NCBI RefSeq assembly: GCF_014207745.1
Contig: NZ_JACHJB010000003.1
Span: 248,001 to 312,000 of the forward strand
Origin: Nonomuraea muscovyensis
GTDB lineage: Bacteria; Actinomycetota; Actinomycetes; Streptosporangiales; Streptosporangiaceae
DNA length: 64,000 nucleotides
Direction: 5' to 3'
Shown one piece after another: positions 51,147-59,342 of the stretch (its first letter is position 1; each line of letters opens with the position of its first letter). The notes under the pieces are model-generated. The model made no database searches. It was not told the origin of the DNA and saw only the letters and a list, made by a program, of their open reading frames with translations. A program made the translations under genes and the position numbers.

Positions 51147-51826
51147 CGGAAGAAAAGGTAGTACGCCGCGTCCCGGGCGATGAGGAAACCCGCGATCGCC
51201 AGGGTCCAGCCGACCGCCGACACCGCGTGCCCGGCCATCCACGCCCGCAGCCGCCGCAGCCTCGGCTCCAGCCACGCGCCGGCGACGCCCCGGAGAGCCA
51301 GCAGCGCCAGCGACGGGACGATCATGACGACGACGTACGCCGCCAGCAACGGCACCCACTGCCCGGCCGGCAGCCCGGCGGTCGTCATGATGCCCATCGC
51401 GGCGAGATACGGCACCATCGTCGCGACCTCCAGCAGCCCGGCCGTCAGCCCCAGCAGCACCATGGCCCGCGGACCGCCCGGCCGTGGCTCGAAGCGGTGT
51501 CCGGGCTCGCCGAGCCTCGTCCGCCGCTTGGGGTCGAAGCGGAAGCTCAGGGCGAACAGCCCCACCCCCAGGACGAGCTGGACCCAGTACGCCGGCCGGC
51601 TGTGCAGCGCGTCGCCGAGGCTCCCCGCCACCGTGGACACCCCCAGCATGAGCGCGACGCCCGCCACGAAGTAGAACAGCGCCACGGTCGCGAGGTAGAC
51701 CAGCAACCGCGACACCTGCGACCGCTCCGAGGCCAGCAGGAGGAAGACGGGGACACCGAGGGTCCCGAAGCTCATGCTGTCGACGAGCGCCAGCGCGGCG
51801 AGGGTGAGAAGCAGCCCGATCGTCAC
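51143..51826 (-). CDS. GAP/Sap-like six-helix membrane protein
   Basis: A 227-residue protein with about six helices. It begins IGLLLTLAALALVDSMSFGT and has VYLATVALFYFVAGVALMLG and LLGLTAGLLEVATMVPYLAA. This pattern fits the GAP family (Sap, sulfolipid-1-addressing protein) of LysE-type small-molecule or glycolipid transporters in actinomycetes. The start is GTG 51826; the frame is open upstream but there the sequence is non-coding in style. It precedes the kinase gene with overlap. Confidence 0.8.
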   Translation of the reverse strand: MTIGLLLTLAALALVDSMSFGTLGVPVFLLLASERSQVSRLLVYLATVALFYFVAGVALMLGVSTVAGSLGDALHSRPAYWVQLVLGVGLFALSFRFDPKRRTRLGEPGHRFEPRPGGPRAMVLLGLTAGLLEVATMVPYLAAMGIMTTAGLPAGQWVPLLAAYVVVMIVPSLALLALRGVAGAWLEPRLRRLRAWMAGHAVSAVGWTLAIAGFLIARDAAYYLFFR

Positions 51827-51995
51827 CCGACGAGGATGCCGCCCGGCGGCCGGCGGGCGCCTCCTCCCCGCGATCGAACCCGGCGTACATCCTTGTGCTG
51901 AGCTCCTGCCTTCCGCCGCACACGCCGGTGGAAATCCCGTTGCGTCCGGAAACGACGCCTTGGTAGGTCTTGCCGTCCGACCCCGAGGAGGTTTC

Positions 51996-52523
51996 ATGCT
52001 GACCGGACGACGTGTCCGCCTGCGCGCCCTTGAGCCGGCCGACAGCGAGGCGATGTGGCGGTGGTACCACGACCCCGAGGTGGGCCGGTGGATGGACAGC
52101 ACCCCACCCATCTCCCTGGCGCAGAACATCGAGAAGGGCCAGAACCGGCCGCGCAACACCTTCGAGCAGATGGTGCTCGGCATCGAGACGCTCGACGGCC
52201 GGAGGCTGATCGGCTACGTCGCCCTCGGCGACACCGACTTCGTCCACGGAGAAGTCACCCTGCAGAGCATCGCCATCGGCGATCGCGACCACTGGGGCGG
52301 CGGTTACGGCAGCGACGCCCTCCGGGTGATCTGCCGGTACGCGTTCGAGGAGATGGGCCTGCACCGGGTGATGCTCTGGGTCGTCGCAGACAACACCGCG
52401 GCCGTGCGGGCCTACCAACAGGTCGGGTTCGTCGAGGAAGGCAGGCGTAGGGAGGCGTTCCGCAGAGCCGGAAAGCGGTACGACTTCCTCATGATGGGGC
52501 TGCTGTCCCCCGAACTCCGGTGA
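51996..52523 (+). CDS. GNAT acetyltransferase (RimJ/L-like)
   Basis: A 175-residue protein. VRLRALEPADSEAMWRWYHD is the usual start of the RimJ/RimL-like group; WGGGYGSDALRVICRYAFEE is the acetyl-CoA motif and HRVMLWVVADNTAAVRAYQQ plus VGFVEEGRRREAFRRAGKRY the C-terminal pattern. ATG 51996 follows GAGGAGGTTTC. Substrate unknown. Confidence 0.9.
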   Translation: MLTGRRVRLRALEPADSEAMWRWYHDPEVGRWMDSTPPISLAQNIEKGQNRPRNTFEQMVLGIETLDGRRLIGYVALGDTDFVHGEVTLQSIAIGDRDHWGGGYGSDALRVICRYAFEEMGLHRVMLWVVADNTAAVRAYQQVGFVEEGRRREAFRRAGKRYDFLMMGLLSPELR

Positions 52524-52643
52524 CCCGGGGCGTCGACCGGGCGCGATCGTGGGCACCCGGATCACCCGCGACGCTGACGAGAGATCACGCCCGCGCGGCC
52601 CACGACCGCCCGGCCAGCGCGAAATGTATGCTCACGGCGCGAC

Positions 52644-52671
52644 GTTGAAGCTCGACATCGGTTGGAGGTCA
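52644..52671. promoter_or_regulatory. Imperfect dyad upstream of the MerR gene
   Basis: TTGAAGCTCGACAT and the facing CGGTTGGAGGTCAA form an imperfect 28-bp inverted repeat (TTGA...TCAA ends) 20 bp before the MerR-like gene start. TTGAAG would serve as a -35 box. Autoregulation is likely by analogy with MerR proteins. Confidence 0.55.
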
Positions 52672-52693
52672 ACCCCAGAGGGGGCGGGGTCAC

Positions 52694-53038
52694 ATGCTGA
52701 TCGGGGAGTTGTCCCGGCGTACCGGGGTCAGCGCGCGGTTGCTGCGTTACTACGAGGCACAGGGGCTCCTTGAGTCCACGCGTGACGCGAACGGTTACCG
52801 CACCTACGACGAGGACGCGGTGATCACCGTGCGCAAGGTCCGCGCCCTGCTGAACGCGGGCCTGACCACCGAGGTGATCCGGGTGGTGCTGCCGTGCACG
52901 GTGGGTGACCAGCCCGAGTTCGACTGGTGCGCAGACCTGCGGGCCATCATGGACCGGGAGCTGGCGGCCATGGACGAGCGCATCGACGGCCTCCGGCGCA
53001 ACCGCGGCACCCTGGCGAGCTACCTCGCCCAGCCCTGA
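52694..53038 (+). CDS. MerR-family regulator
   Basis: A 114-residue protein: MLIGELSRRTGVSARLLRYY and YEAQGLLESTRDANGYRTYD are the MerR winged helix, then a dimer helix and a short C terminus (IDGLRRNRGTLASYLAQP). It has single Cys residues in LPCTV and DWCAD, but no clear metal-site pattern. No obvious target gene lies in the divergent direction; the downstream genes are relics, so its target may have been lost. Confidence 0.9.
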   Translation: MLIGELSRRTGVSARLLRYYEAQGLLESTRDANGYRTYDEDAVITVRKVRALLNAGLTTEVIRVVLPCTVGDQPEFDWCADLRAIMDRELAAMDERIDGLRRNRGTLASYLAQP

Positions 53039-53049
53039 CCCGGCCCGCC

Positions 53050-53140
53050 TCCGGCGGGGTCAGGGTCTGCGCGTCCGGATCGCGCCAGGTCCGGAATTCG
53101 ATGACGTGCTCCACGATCAGGTCGTTGCCGGCACTCGCCA
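53050..53140 (-). pseudogene. Possible C-terminal relic of an NTF2/SnoaL-like protein
   Basis: A minus-strand frame reads GNDLIVEHVIEFRTWRDPDA, a segment that looks like the end of a SnoaL-like (NTF2-fold) protein. It has no start and no further domain. Weak evidence; it may also be chance. Confidence 0.3.
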
Positions 53141-53201
53141 GTGCCGGGAGGCACGAGCGCGGCCTGCACCGACCCCGGCCCACCCATCCGCCCGCCCCAG
53201 G

Positions 53202-53540
53202 TCACGACTCGGGTTCAGCGTTGGAAGCTCCGTATCGTCGGGTGACCTCGGTGTTCCCCCATCGGTCGTGCAGGGTTCGGCCGTCGGCGTCGAGGAGCGC
53301 CCACAGCCCGTCCACGAGAAGGGCGAGCGGCCCGACCCTCGGTTCGAGGATCAGGAGCGGGAAGAACAGCGTGCGGAGGGCCGTCTTGCCCGCCGTCGGC
53401 CGTCCTGTCGTCTGTGCCGAGACGAGGCGGATGCGCAGCAGGCGCTTGCCCGGTGTCCGTCCCCACAGGGTGTGCTGCGCCCAGAAGTACACGAACACCC
53501 CGGCCAGGACGCCGGAGCCGGAAACGCCACTCCTCCCACG
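53202..53540 (-). pseudogene. RDD-family membrane protein, 5' end lost or frameshifted
   Basis: The frame encodes GVLAGVFVYFWAQHTLWGRT, then PGKRLLRIRLVSAQTTGRPT and LDADGRTLHDRWGNTEVTRR, the second half of an RDD protein (membrane helix, GKRLLxIRLV motif, D-x-W end). The expected first helix with the conserved Arg-Asp-Asp is not present. In a different frame just upstream (about 53520-53670) another piece, FLAWLAATAVAAIPTWEEWR, appears, suggesting a frameshift or a fusion of two remnants. GTG codons near 53495 could start a shortened product. Confidence 0.55.
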
Positions 53541-53893
53541 TCGGGATGGCGGCGACCGCCGTAGCCGCCAGCCAGGCCAGGAATGCCGGTTTCGATAACC
53601 GGGGGTCGTTCGGCAAGGAGGCGGTCCTTTCGCGGGCTCGGCACACCCCAGCGATGACGCCGATGATCAAGTATGGTCGCGCCGCCGATCCTCGCCGTCA
53701 GGAAGCGGCCGTGCGTCCGCGGACCGGGCCGGGGGCGTCCAGGAGTCCGCCCCTCGCCGGCCATCCCTGGGCAGACGTCGGCTTCCTCGGCCGGCGAGAT
53801 CCGGGTAAACTTCGCCGTCTCGATCCGCAGCCTTGTCCCTCGGCCACGAGGTGCAGGTGCAAGATCTCCGCTGACGCGTTGAAAGGTCTTGCC
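53541..53893. other. 353-bp gap between the RDD relic and the NmrA-like gene
   Basis: Apart from the minus-strand piece noted in the RDD entry, I see no gene. The plus-strand end (53820-53893) must carry the promoter and AAAGG ribosome binding site of the NmrA-like gene. No clear hairpin or boxes were identified. Confidence 0.35.
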
Positions 53894-54841
53894 GTGGACA
53901 GGTTCGAGCGGGATGAATCCGAAGGCGTCTGCCTGCTGACCGTTGTCAGCCCGCGCAAGGACGAAGGCAACAGCCCGACCGGGATCGTCGGGCGGTGCCT
54001 GGCACGACAACTGCTCGCCGTCGGCCGGCAGGTGCGGGTGATCGCCGAGCCGGACCAGTGCGGTGACTGGCCTGCCACGGTCGAGGTCGTCGAAGGCTCC
54101 ATCACCCGGCCGCTGGAGTGCGCCCGGGCGTTCGACGGCGTCGAGGCCGTGTTCCTCGCGGGCGCCCGTCCTTCGACGGTCCAGGACGTCCTGACGCTGG
54201 CGCGGGACGCCGCCGTCCGGAAGATCGTCCTGTTGTCGTCGCACGGGCCGGAGTACGAGGAGGCGAACCCGCCGGAGACCTGGTTCTGGCTGGCGATCGA
54301 GCAGGCGGTGGAGGGCTCGGGCCTCGCCTGGACGCACATCCGGCCGTCGGCCGTGATGGGCGCCGCCGTCGAGGGCACCTACCCGGCGACAGGGTCGGAC
54401 TGGCCCGACACGGTCCGCGCCGACGGCGTGGTCCGGGAGGCCTTCCTCGACCAGGGCCACTACCCGTTCATCCATGAGGAGGACCTCGCCGCCGTGGCGA
54501 CCGCGGCCCTGGTCGGCGACCGCCACACCGGGACGGTTCTCGAGGCGGTGGGCCTGCCGTTGAGCACCCGTTCGCGGATCCGGAGCATCGCCGCCGCACT
54601 CGGCCGCGACATCGACACGGTAGAGCTCGCACCGCACGAGAGCCGGGCCATCTGGCGACGTCTCGGCTGGCCCGACGGCGCGATCGACGTGACGCTGTAC
54701 GCCCTTGAGGAGTACGGCGCCCGATACGCCGAACTCGTCCAGTGGACACTCGACCAGCGGCCGTCCGTGCAGGACATCGTCGGCCGGCCCCTTCGCACCT
54801 ACGATGACTGGGTGCGCGAGAACATCCACGTGTTCCGCTGA
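53894..54841 (+). CDS. NmrA-like NAD(P)-binding-fold protein with altered nucleotide motif
   Basis: A 315-residue protein with an atypical-SDR layout: LLTVVSPRKDEGNSPTGIVG at the position of the Rossmann turn, then RCLARQLLAVGRQVRVIAEP, DGVEAVFLAGARPSTVQDVL, IVLLSSHGPEYEEANPPETW and LAWTHIRPSAVMGAAVEGTY. These match NmrA/NAD(P)-binding proteins, but the usual GxTGxxG turn is replaced by a longer loop holding only part of it, so cofactor binding may be weak. GTG 53894 has AAAGG seven bases upstream. NmrA-type proteins often sense redox cofactors instead of catalysing. Confidence 0.78.
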   Translation: MDRFERDESEGVCLLTVVSPRKDEGNSPTGIVGRCLARQLLAVGRQVRVIAEPDQCGDWPATVEVVEGSITRPLECARAFDGVEAVFLAGARPSTVQDVLTLARDAAVRKIVLLSSHGPEYEEANPPETWFWLAIEQAVEGSGLAWTHIRPSAVMGAAVEGTYPATGSDWPDTVRADGVVREAFLDQGHYPFIHEEDLAAVATAALVGDRHTGTVLEAVGLPLSTRSRIRSIAAALGRDIDTVELAPHESRAIWRRLGWPDGAIDVTLYALEEYGARYAELVQWTLDQRPSVQDIVGRPLRTYDDWVRENIHVFR

Positions 54842-54894
54842 CCTCGCCACCGGTTCCCCGCCGGGACTTCCGCGTCACGAGGCGAGCAGGAGGG

Positions 54895-55119
54895 ATGATC
54901 CGGATGGGCTTGGACGTCGAGAAGTCGAACACCCTGAAGCAGACGGACTGGAACACCACCACCGTCATCTCCGGTGACGTCGCGGGCAGGCTGCGCGAAC
55001 TCAAGCAGCAGACCGACGGGGACATCCAGATGTCCGGCTCCGCGACGGCCGTGCGGTGGCTCCTCGCCCACGGGCTGCTCGACGAGCTGAACCTGTCCTA
55101 CGTCCCGGACGCCTGCTGA
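54895..55119 (+). pseudogene. Fragment of a dihydrofolate-reductase/RibD-like reductase
   Basis: The frame reads WNTTTVISGDVAGRLRELKQ, QTDGDIQMSGSATAVRWLLA and HGLLDELNL, a segment typical of actinomycete DHFR-family proteins (RibD C-terminal domain), about residues 80-135 of a 190-residue protein. The N-terminal half is missing, and after DELNL the sequence departs from the family and ends. It is a both-sides-truncated remnant. Confidence 0.7.
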
Positions 55120-55334
55120 CCGACGCCCTGGCCGACAGTTCGACGATCAGCTCCGGAACAGAGCACGCAGCCTGATGTGGGGCAGCGGATGAGGAGGTCT
55201 CTGCTGCCCGATGTTCAGGGTGCGGCACACGCGTTCAGCCCGGACGTGGTTCGGCACCATGACGACCGCGGACGGGGAGAACCGCCCGGGGCCGGCTCGG
55301 CGCCTGTTCGAGCTGATGTTCCTCCGGAGACACC

Positions 55335-55514
55335 GTGCCCGAGTACGTCATTGCCCGCCTCGACGACGCCTTGATCGACGAGATCGTTGCGACGCTTCGC
55401 CCTCGGCCCGGTGACGACGAGGCGTCCCGTCGACCCCTCTCTCACGGGTCGAGGCGTTCCTCACGGAGCATCGGGAACGAGGGCGTGCTCGATGATGCGG
55501 AGTCGCACCTGTAG
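55335..55514 (+). CDS. Short ORF of unknown function
   Basis: A 59-codon frame from GTG 55335 with GGAG five bases upstream. The start PEYVIARLDDALIDEIVATL looks like normal protein, while the later part (SHGSRRSSRSIGNEG) does not. It could be a small gene or the first part of a decayed one. No family recognised. Confidence 0.35.
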   Translation: MPEYVIARLDDALIDEIVATLRPRPGDDEASRRPLSHGSRRSSRSIGNEGVLDDAESHL

Positions 55515-55531
55515 AGGTCCGCCCGACGGAC

Positions 55532-55759
55532 TCAGAGTTTGTACAGCTTCTTGAACGGTGCCGTGATGCGTTCCTGCCGCGATCCGAAATCGACGACCAC
55601 GGCGGCATCGTCTTCCACGCCGGTGACGACGCCAAGGCCATACCGATCATGTGTGACCTGGTCGTTCACGCTGAACTGCTCGGCAGGTGGGGCCGGAGGC
55701 GGGGGTTTGAAGGGACTGGTGGGCATGTGACGACGGGACGCGCCGCTGGATTGCTTCAT
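55532..55759 (-). CDS. Small protein with a Tudor/CarD-like C-terminal domain
   Basis: A 75-residue protein. The C-terminal about 50 residues (FSVNDQVTHDRYGLGVVTGV, VVVDFGSRQERITAPFKKLY) resemble the Tudor-like end of UvrD/PcrA helicases, which contacts RNA polymerase. The N terminus is Pro-rich. ATG 55759 has GGAGG very close; an ATG at 55726 is an alternative. Stand-alone versions are common in actinomycetes; role unknown. Confidence 0.75.
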   Translation of the reverse strand: MKQSSGASRRHMPTSPFKPPPPAPPAEQFSVNDQVTHDRYGLGVVTGVEDDAAVVVDFGSRQERITAPFKKLYKL

Positions 55760-56159
55760 CCCCTCCAGTATGTGCCGCCCGCGAGAACGCTCGCAACGGA
55801 GGGTCGGCAAGCGCCGCTGAGCTGTGTCTTCATGGTGAGAGCGAGTGACGGGCATCCGCCCCGCCCCGCCCTGCCGGCCCGCCGCAGTCAGCCGACGATC
55901 GGATCCTCAAGAACAAGGCCGAGCACCCGGTTCCGGAAGCACTCAGGGTCGGGACCGGACAGGCCGGCCATGGTCGCGAGTGCTTTCCACAGCGCCCATC
56001 CACGCGCCCGTCGCCAGGCTGAGCACCGGTGACCGTGAGTCTGTAGCCGTCTCGTCGCCGGAGCTCCAGGGTCTCGCCCGGATTCCAGTCTCCCGAACGC
56101 CAGTGACCGGTGATCCTGACGGGGCCCGTCGCCCGGTGAGCCGTTGATCCCTTCCAGAA
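55760..56159. other. 400-bp region holding gene remnants
   Basis: Besides the phosphotransferase relic at 55888-56013, a second minus-strand frame at about 56020-56120 reads ITGHWRSGDWNPGETLELRR and DGYRLTVTGAQPG, which looks like protein but has no start and is in a different frame. I see no intact gene and no clear promoter. Confidence 0.4.
55888..56013 (-). pseudogene. C-terminal relic of an aminoglycoside phosphotransferase-like protein
   Basis: About 41 codons read RRARGWALWKALATMAGLSG and then PDPECFRNRVLGLVLEDPIV before the stop. The RARGWALWKAL helix is typical of the C terminus of actinomycete APH-family kinases. Upstream in this frame there is no kinase sequence. Confidence 0.6.
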
Positions 56160-56984
56160 CTACTCGGCAGTGTGCGCGCTGCGCTGGGCGACTCTGTGTG
56201 CCTCGGCGACGAGTTCCACGAGTTCGGCAACAAGCTTGGGGCCAGCGGCGATGGTGGCTCGGGAGTCCGTGGTGTGGGGGCTGCCGTCGAGGTCGACGAC
56301 CGCGGCTCCGGCTTCGCGGGCGATGAGGACGCCGGCGGCGGTGTCCCAGGGGTTGTTGCTGAGCATGATCAGGGCGTCTGTCTTGCCGTCGGCCACCCAC
56401 GCGAGGTCGATGGCGGCTGATCCGAACATGCGGACGCGCTGGACGCGGGCGGCGAGTTCGTGGGTGAGGACGAGTCTGGGGCGGTTGCGTTCGTGGGCGC
56501 CGGTGCCGACGGCGTAGTCGCCGATGGAGACGATGGCGTCGTTCAGGTCGCGGGTGTGGCTGACCTGGATCTCGGTGCCGTTGGCTTGGGCGCCCGCGCC
56601 TTCGGCGGCGGTGTAGCGGGCGCCGAGGAACGGCAGGTCGATGACGCCGAGGCTGGGGATGTTCTTGTCGATCAGACCGAGGGAGACGGCGCAGAGCGGG
56701 ATGCCGTGCAGGAAGTTGGCGGTGCCGTCGACGGGGTCGAGTACCCACGTGAGGCCGTCGCCGGCGCCCGTGAGGCCGTCTTCCTCTCCGAGGAAGGCGA
56801 TCTCGGGTGTCTCCCGCGCCAGGAAATCCCGTACGGCCTGTTCGACGGCATAGTCCACTTCGGTGGCCATGTCGCGGTCGCCCTTGGCGGTGACGACGCC
56901 GGGGGCTTTGGTACGGATGATGTCGGCGGCGATGGTGGCGGCGCGCTCGGCGATGGGGAGGAGGGTCCGGAGGTCGATGGTCAT
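56160..56984 (-). CDS. Inositol monophosphatase-family phosphatase
   Basis: A 274-residue protein with the IMPase motifs: FLGEEDGL (metal-binding Glu), WVLDPVDGTANFLHG (D-x-x-D-G-T) and SNNPWDTAAGVLIAREAGAA (W-D-x-A-A-G). These bind the two or three Mg ions used to hydrolyse inositol phosphate, histidinol phosphate or similar esters. Substrate cannot be fixed. Its ATG overlaps the stop of the short upstream frame (ATGA), showing coupling to a gene that is now truncated. Confidence 0.92.
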   Translation of the reverse strand: MTIDLRTLLPIAERAATIAADIIRTKAPGVVTAKGDRDMATEVDYAVEQAVRDFLARETPEIAFLGEEDGLTGAGDGLTWVLDPVDGTANFLHGIPLCAVSLGLIDKNIPSLGVIDLPFLGARYTAAEGAGAQANGTEIQVSHTRDLNDAIVSIGDYAVGTGAHERNRPRLVLTHELAARVQRVRMFGSAAIDLAWVADGKTDALIMLSNNPWDTAAGVLIAREAGAAVVDLDGSPHTTDSRATIAAGPKLVAELVELVAEAHRVAQRSAHTAE

Positions 56985-57133
56985 ACGGGCTTGCTCCGCT
57001 CCCAGATCGAGGTGAACACCTGGTCGAAGACGGGAATCAGCCCGCCGGCGGCCGTGTTGTCGATGATCACCAGCGTAGGCGAATCGACACAGACAGCTCG
57101 CGTCGATTGCGCTGATTCAACCAAAATCCCCAT
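56981..57133 (-). CDS. Short frame coupled to the phosphatase gene, probably a truncated gene
   Basis: A 50-residue frame from ATG 57133, ending DNTAAGGLIPVFDQVFTSIW then ERSKPV. The last 30 residues look like the end of a normal protein; the first part does not. I infer the 3' end of a lost regulator or enzyme gene, whose stop still overlaps the phosphatase start. Confidence 0.4.
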   Translation of the reverse strand: MGILVESAQSTRAVCVDSPTLVIIDNTAAGGLIPVFDQVFTSIWERSKPV

Positions 57134-57178
57134 GGTCTTTGACCACCGAGTTCCGCGCCGGAACCGTGGGAGGGTGAC

Positions 57179-57281
57179 ATGCGCTCCCACGGCTGGATCC
57201 GGCACACCACGACCGCGAGCGTCCTGCTCGTCGCTGACGCCGCCGTCGTCTCTTTCCGGTACATGCACGAGCTCGCGTCGG
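57179..57281 (+). pseudogene. N-terminal relic of a DUF2637 protein
   Basis: The frame from ATG 57179 reads WIRHTTTASVLLVADAAVVS and FRYMHELA, the first helix and the conserved SxRHMH-like motif of DUF2637 proteins found on actinomycete integrative and conjugative elements. After this the frame loses similarity and runs antisense to the L,D-transpeptidase gene. It points to a past mobile element here. Confidence 0.6.
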
Positions 57282-57319
57282 GTGCATGGCATGGACCCGT
57301 TGGCCACCGTCCCTCATCC

Positions 57320-58099
57320 TCAGGGAGCGATCAGAACCGGAGTCCCCAGAGGCAGTCCTGCGAGCACCTTGAGCGCGCGAGCAGGCACTCTGATGCACCC
57401 GTGCGTGACCGCCTTGCCGAACACCTTCCGGTCCGGCCAGCCGTGGAAGGCGACCGTGCCGGGACCGCCGCCGAAGGTGTCGAGCGTCGCCGAGTGCGTG
57501 CCGAGCGGCAGGATCAGCGGGCTGTAGGTCTTCTTCTTCGGCGACATCAGGGCCAGCATGAAGGTCCTGCCCGCCGGGGTGGGCGTCTCGGGGCCACCGA
57601 CGGCCACCGTCCAGGTGCCGAGCTTCTTGCTCGCGTTCATCACGGTCAGCTGCCTGGTGCCCAGCTTCACGATGGCGCGGTAACGGCTGCGCGCCTTCTT
57701 CAGGCCCTCGGCCTTGATCCAGCCGGTCACGTGGTTGGGCTTGCTGGGCAGAAGCACGCGGTACCAGCCCTTGCGCCCCTCCACCACCGGCACCCAGGTC
57801 TGGCTGCCGAGTTGCTTCGCCGGCAGGGTGGCAGCGGGCTTGCCGCCGGGCGAGGCGTAGACGGCCACGGCGCGGGTGGGGTGCACCACGACGCCGCTCA
57901 GCTTGCCGAACGTGTCGGTGTCCTGGGGGAGGCCGCTCAGCTCGGTGAACGTGGTGGCCTGGGGGAGCGCGGTCGCCGTGATCGAGGCGGCGGAGGCCAG
58001 GGCGACGGGCGACGCGGCGACGCCGGCGGGGGTCGAGGCGACAAGGCTCGTGGCGACGAGCACGGCGCCGATGAGTCGGTAGGGGGCGTCGAGCGGCAC
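57320..58099 (-). CDS. L,D-transpeptidase with N-terminal signal peptide
   Basis: A 259-residue exported protein. A signal-like helix (RLIGAVLVATSLVASTPAGV) is followed by an SH3-like part (AVAVYASPGGKPAATLPAKQ, WYRVLLPSKPNHVTGWIKA) and a YkuD domain (AIVKLGTRQLTVMNASKKLG) with the catalytic motif HGCIRV (H and C) in VTHGCIRVPARALKVLAGL. The enzyme makes 3-3 cross-links in peptidoglycan or attaches proteins. GTG 58099 has AGGAG six bases upstream. Confidence 0.92.
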   Translation of the reverse strand: MPLDAPYRLIGAVLVATSLVASTPAGVAASPVALASAASITATALPQATTFTELSGLPQDTDTFGKLSGVVVHPTRAVAVYASPGGKPAATLPAKQLGSQTWVPVVEGRKGWYRVLLPSKPNHVTGWIKAEGLKKARSRYRAIVKLGTRQLTVMNASKKLGTWTVAVGGPETPTPAGRTFMLALMSPKKKTYSPLILPLGTHSATLDTFGGGPGTVAFHGWPDRKVFGKAVTHGCIRVPARALKVLAGLPLGTPVLIAP

Positions 58100-58265
58100 G
58101 ATCGGCTCCTGGGGTTTATGACACACGCGACACGAACGTGTAACTACCTGGCCTCGATCAATAACGTTTTGGAACGTTTGAAGATGCGCGGCCAACAGGT
58201 GTGACATTTTTACACAGATGGGTCCTTTGAGGCTCCAGCTCTCCCAAACATCTCGAGGTGCGCAC

Positions 58266-59030
58266 GTGACACCCCCCAGACTCTCCTCAGTCCGTCGCTG
58301 TGCTACAGCGGTCCTCATGCTCGCAGTGGCGGCCTTCTCGGTGTTCGCCATCTCCAACTCGGCCTCAGCGGGAGCGGTCCAAGCGGGGCCGCCCGGCGAC
58401 AACGGCGACGTCAAGATCCATAAGTGGACGACGCCGGAGGACGACCAGCGCAACGAGCCGCACGTCTGCGTGTTCTATCTGGTCGGGTTCAACTTCGACG
58501 AGGTCGAGCAGGTGAGCTGGGAGATCAAGTCCTGGCCGCCCACGGGCGACAAGACCACGGTGAAGAGCGGCGCCCTCGTGCTCAACAAGGACGGGCATGG
58601 CCGTACCGTCGACATGACTCTGCCGAACGGGCACTACAAGCTGTTCTGGACCTTCGCGGGGAAGCGCGGCGCTCCCGAGCACAAGGTGTTCTGGGTCACG
58701 TGTGAGCCCACGCCCACGCCCACGCCCACGCCCACGGTGACGCCTTCCCAGACGCCCACCCCGACGCCCACCCCCACGGTCACGCCGACGCCGACGTCCA
58801 CCCCGACGTCCACCCCCACGGCGACCCCCACTTCCACCCCCACGGCGACCTCCACGCCGACGCGGACGCCCCCGTCGACGCCGACCCCCACCCACCCCGG
58901 CAAGGGTGACCCGGGGACGGTGATCCACGAGTGGACCCAGTGGGACGAGAAGGTCACGCTGACGCAGGACGACCCCAAGCCGGCACCCACCCCGACGCCG
59001 GTGAAGACCAACATCCCGGTCACCGGCTGA
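58266..59030 (+). CDS. Secreted protein with Pro/Thr-rich tail and truncated sorting-like end
   Basis: A 254-residue protein: signal peptide (RCATAVLMLAVAAFSVFAIS), a globular part of about 110 residues (VKIHKWTTPEDDQRNEPHVC, VCVFYLVGFNFDEVEQVSWE), a tail of about 70 residues made of PT repeats (PTPTPTPTVTPSQTPTPTPT), a short folded-looking segment (GDPGTVIHEWTQWDEKVTLT) and the end TNIPVTG. The end resembles a sortase motif without its usual hydrophobic helix and charged tail. GTG 58266 has GAGGTG upstream. A strong terminator follows. It is divergent from the L,D-transpeptidase gene. Confidence 0.82.
   Translation: MTPPRLSSVRRCATAVLMLAVAAFSVFAISNSASAGAVQAGPPGDNGDVKIHKWTTPEDDQRNEPHVCVFYLVGFNFDEVEQVSWEIKSWPPTGDKTTVKSGALVLNKDGHGRTVDMTLPNGHYKLFWTFAGKRGAPEHKVFWVTCEPTPTPTPTPTVTPSQTPTPTPTPTVTPTPTSTPTSTPTATPTSTPTATSTPTRTPPSTPTPTHPGKGDPGTVIHEWTQWDEKVTLTQDDPKPAPTPTPVKTNIPVTG
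58707..58905 (+). repeat. Low-complexity CCCACG/CCGACG repeats coding Pro-Thr
   Basis: A run of hexamer-like repeats (CCCACGCCCACG and variants) that encodes the Pro-Thr tail of the secreted protein. Such tracts change length easily and often act as flexible cell wall spacers. Confidence 0.85.
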
Positions 59031-59047
59031 CACGCGACACCGAACGA

Positions 59048-59082
59048 CGGAGGGCCCGGATCAACGCGATCCGGGCCTTCCG
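59048..59082 (+). terminator. Terminator after the secreted protein gene
   Basis: GGCCCGGATC (59053-59062) and GATCCGGGCC (59068-59077) pair around AACGC; the stem extends outward with CGGA/TTCCG through one G-T pair, about 15 bp in all. It starts 18 bp after the stop codon. Confidence 0.88.
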
Positions 59083-59199
59083 TCGTCTTCTCAGCTCCAA
59101 ATGAGCATGCGGAGCGGATCCGCGAGCATCGCGCCCACGCGGCGGGGAACAGCGAACCGAGTCGATGATCCGGTGATCGAACGACAATGCCAGCGCGGT

Positions 59200-59342
59200 C
59201 GCCTTCCGAATGGCGAACTGGCCAACGCGATCTTCGAATACCTGGCGATCTTCCACAACCGGCAACGACGACGACACAGCGCCCTGTGGATGCGTACCCC
59301 ATCGAATACGAGATGCTCTACCCGAACACTCACCTGGCGTGA
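59200..59342 (+). mobile_element. Relic of an IS3-family transposase (orfB end)
   Basis: The plus strand encodes ELANAIFEYLAIFHNRQRRR and HSALWMRTP, then after a one-base frame change IEYEMLYPNTHLA and a stop. This is the conserved C-terminal end of IS3-type orfB transposases (FHNRQRRHSAL, TPIEYE). The catalytic DDE part is not present, so it is an inactive remnant. I could not see terminal repeats. Confidence 0.8.

Noticed and set aside
55211..55414. Arg-rich 67-codon plus-strand frame
   Set aside because: No ribosome binding site and a composition typical of random high-GC frames; the overlapping GTG 55335 frame is the better, though weak, candidate.
58707..58905. Repeat tract considered as a CRISPR array or VNTR element
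   Set aside because: The units are short coding hexamers within an intact Pro-Thr-coding gene; no spacers and no cas genes.
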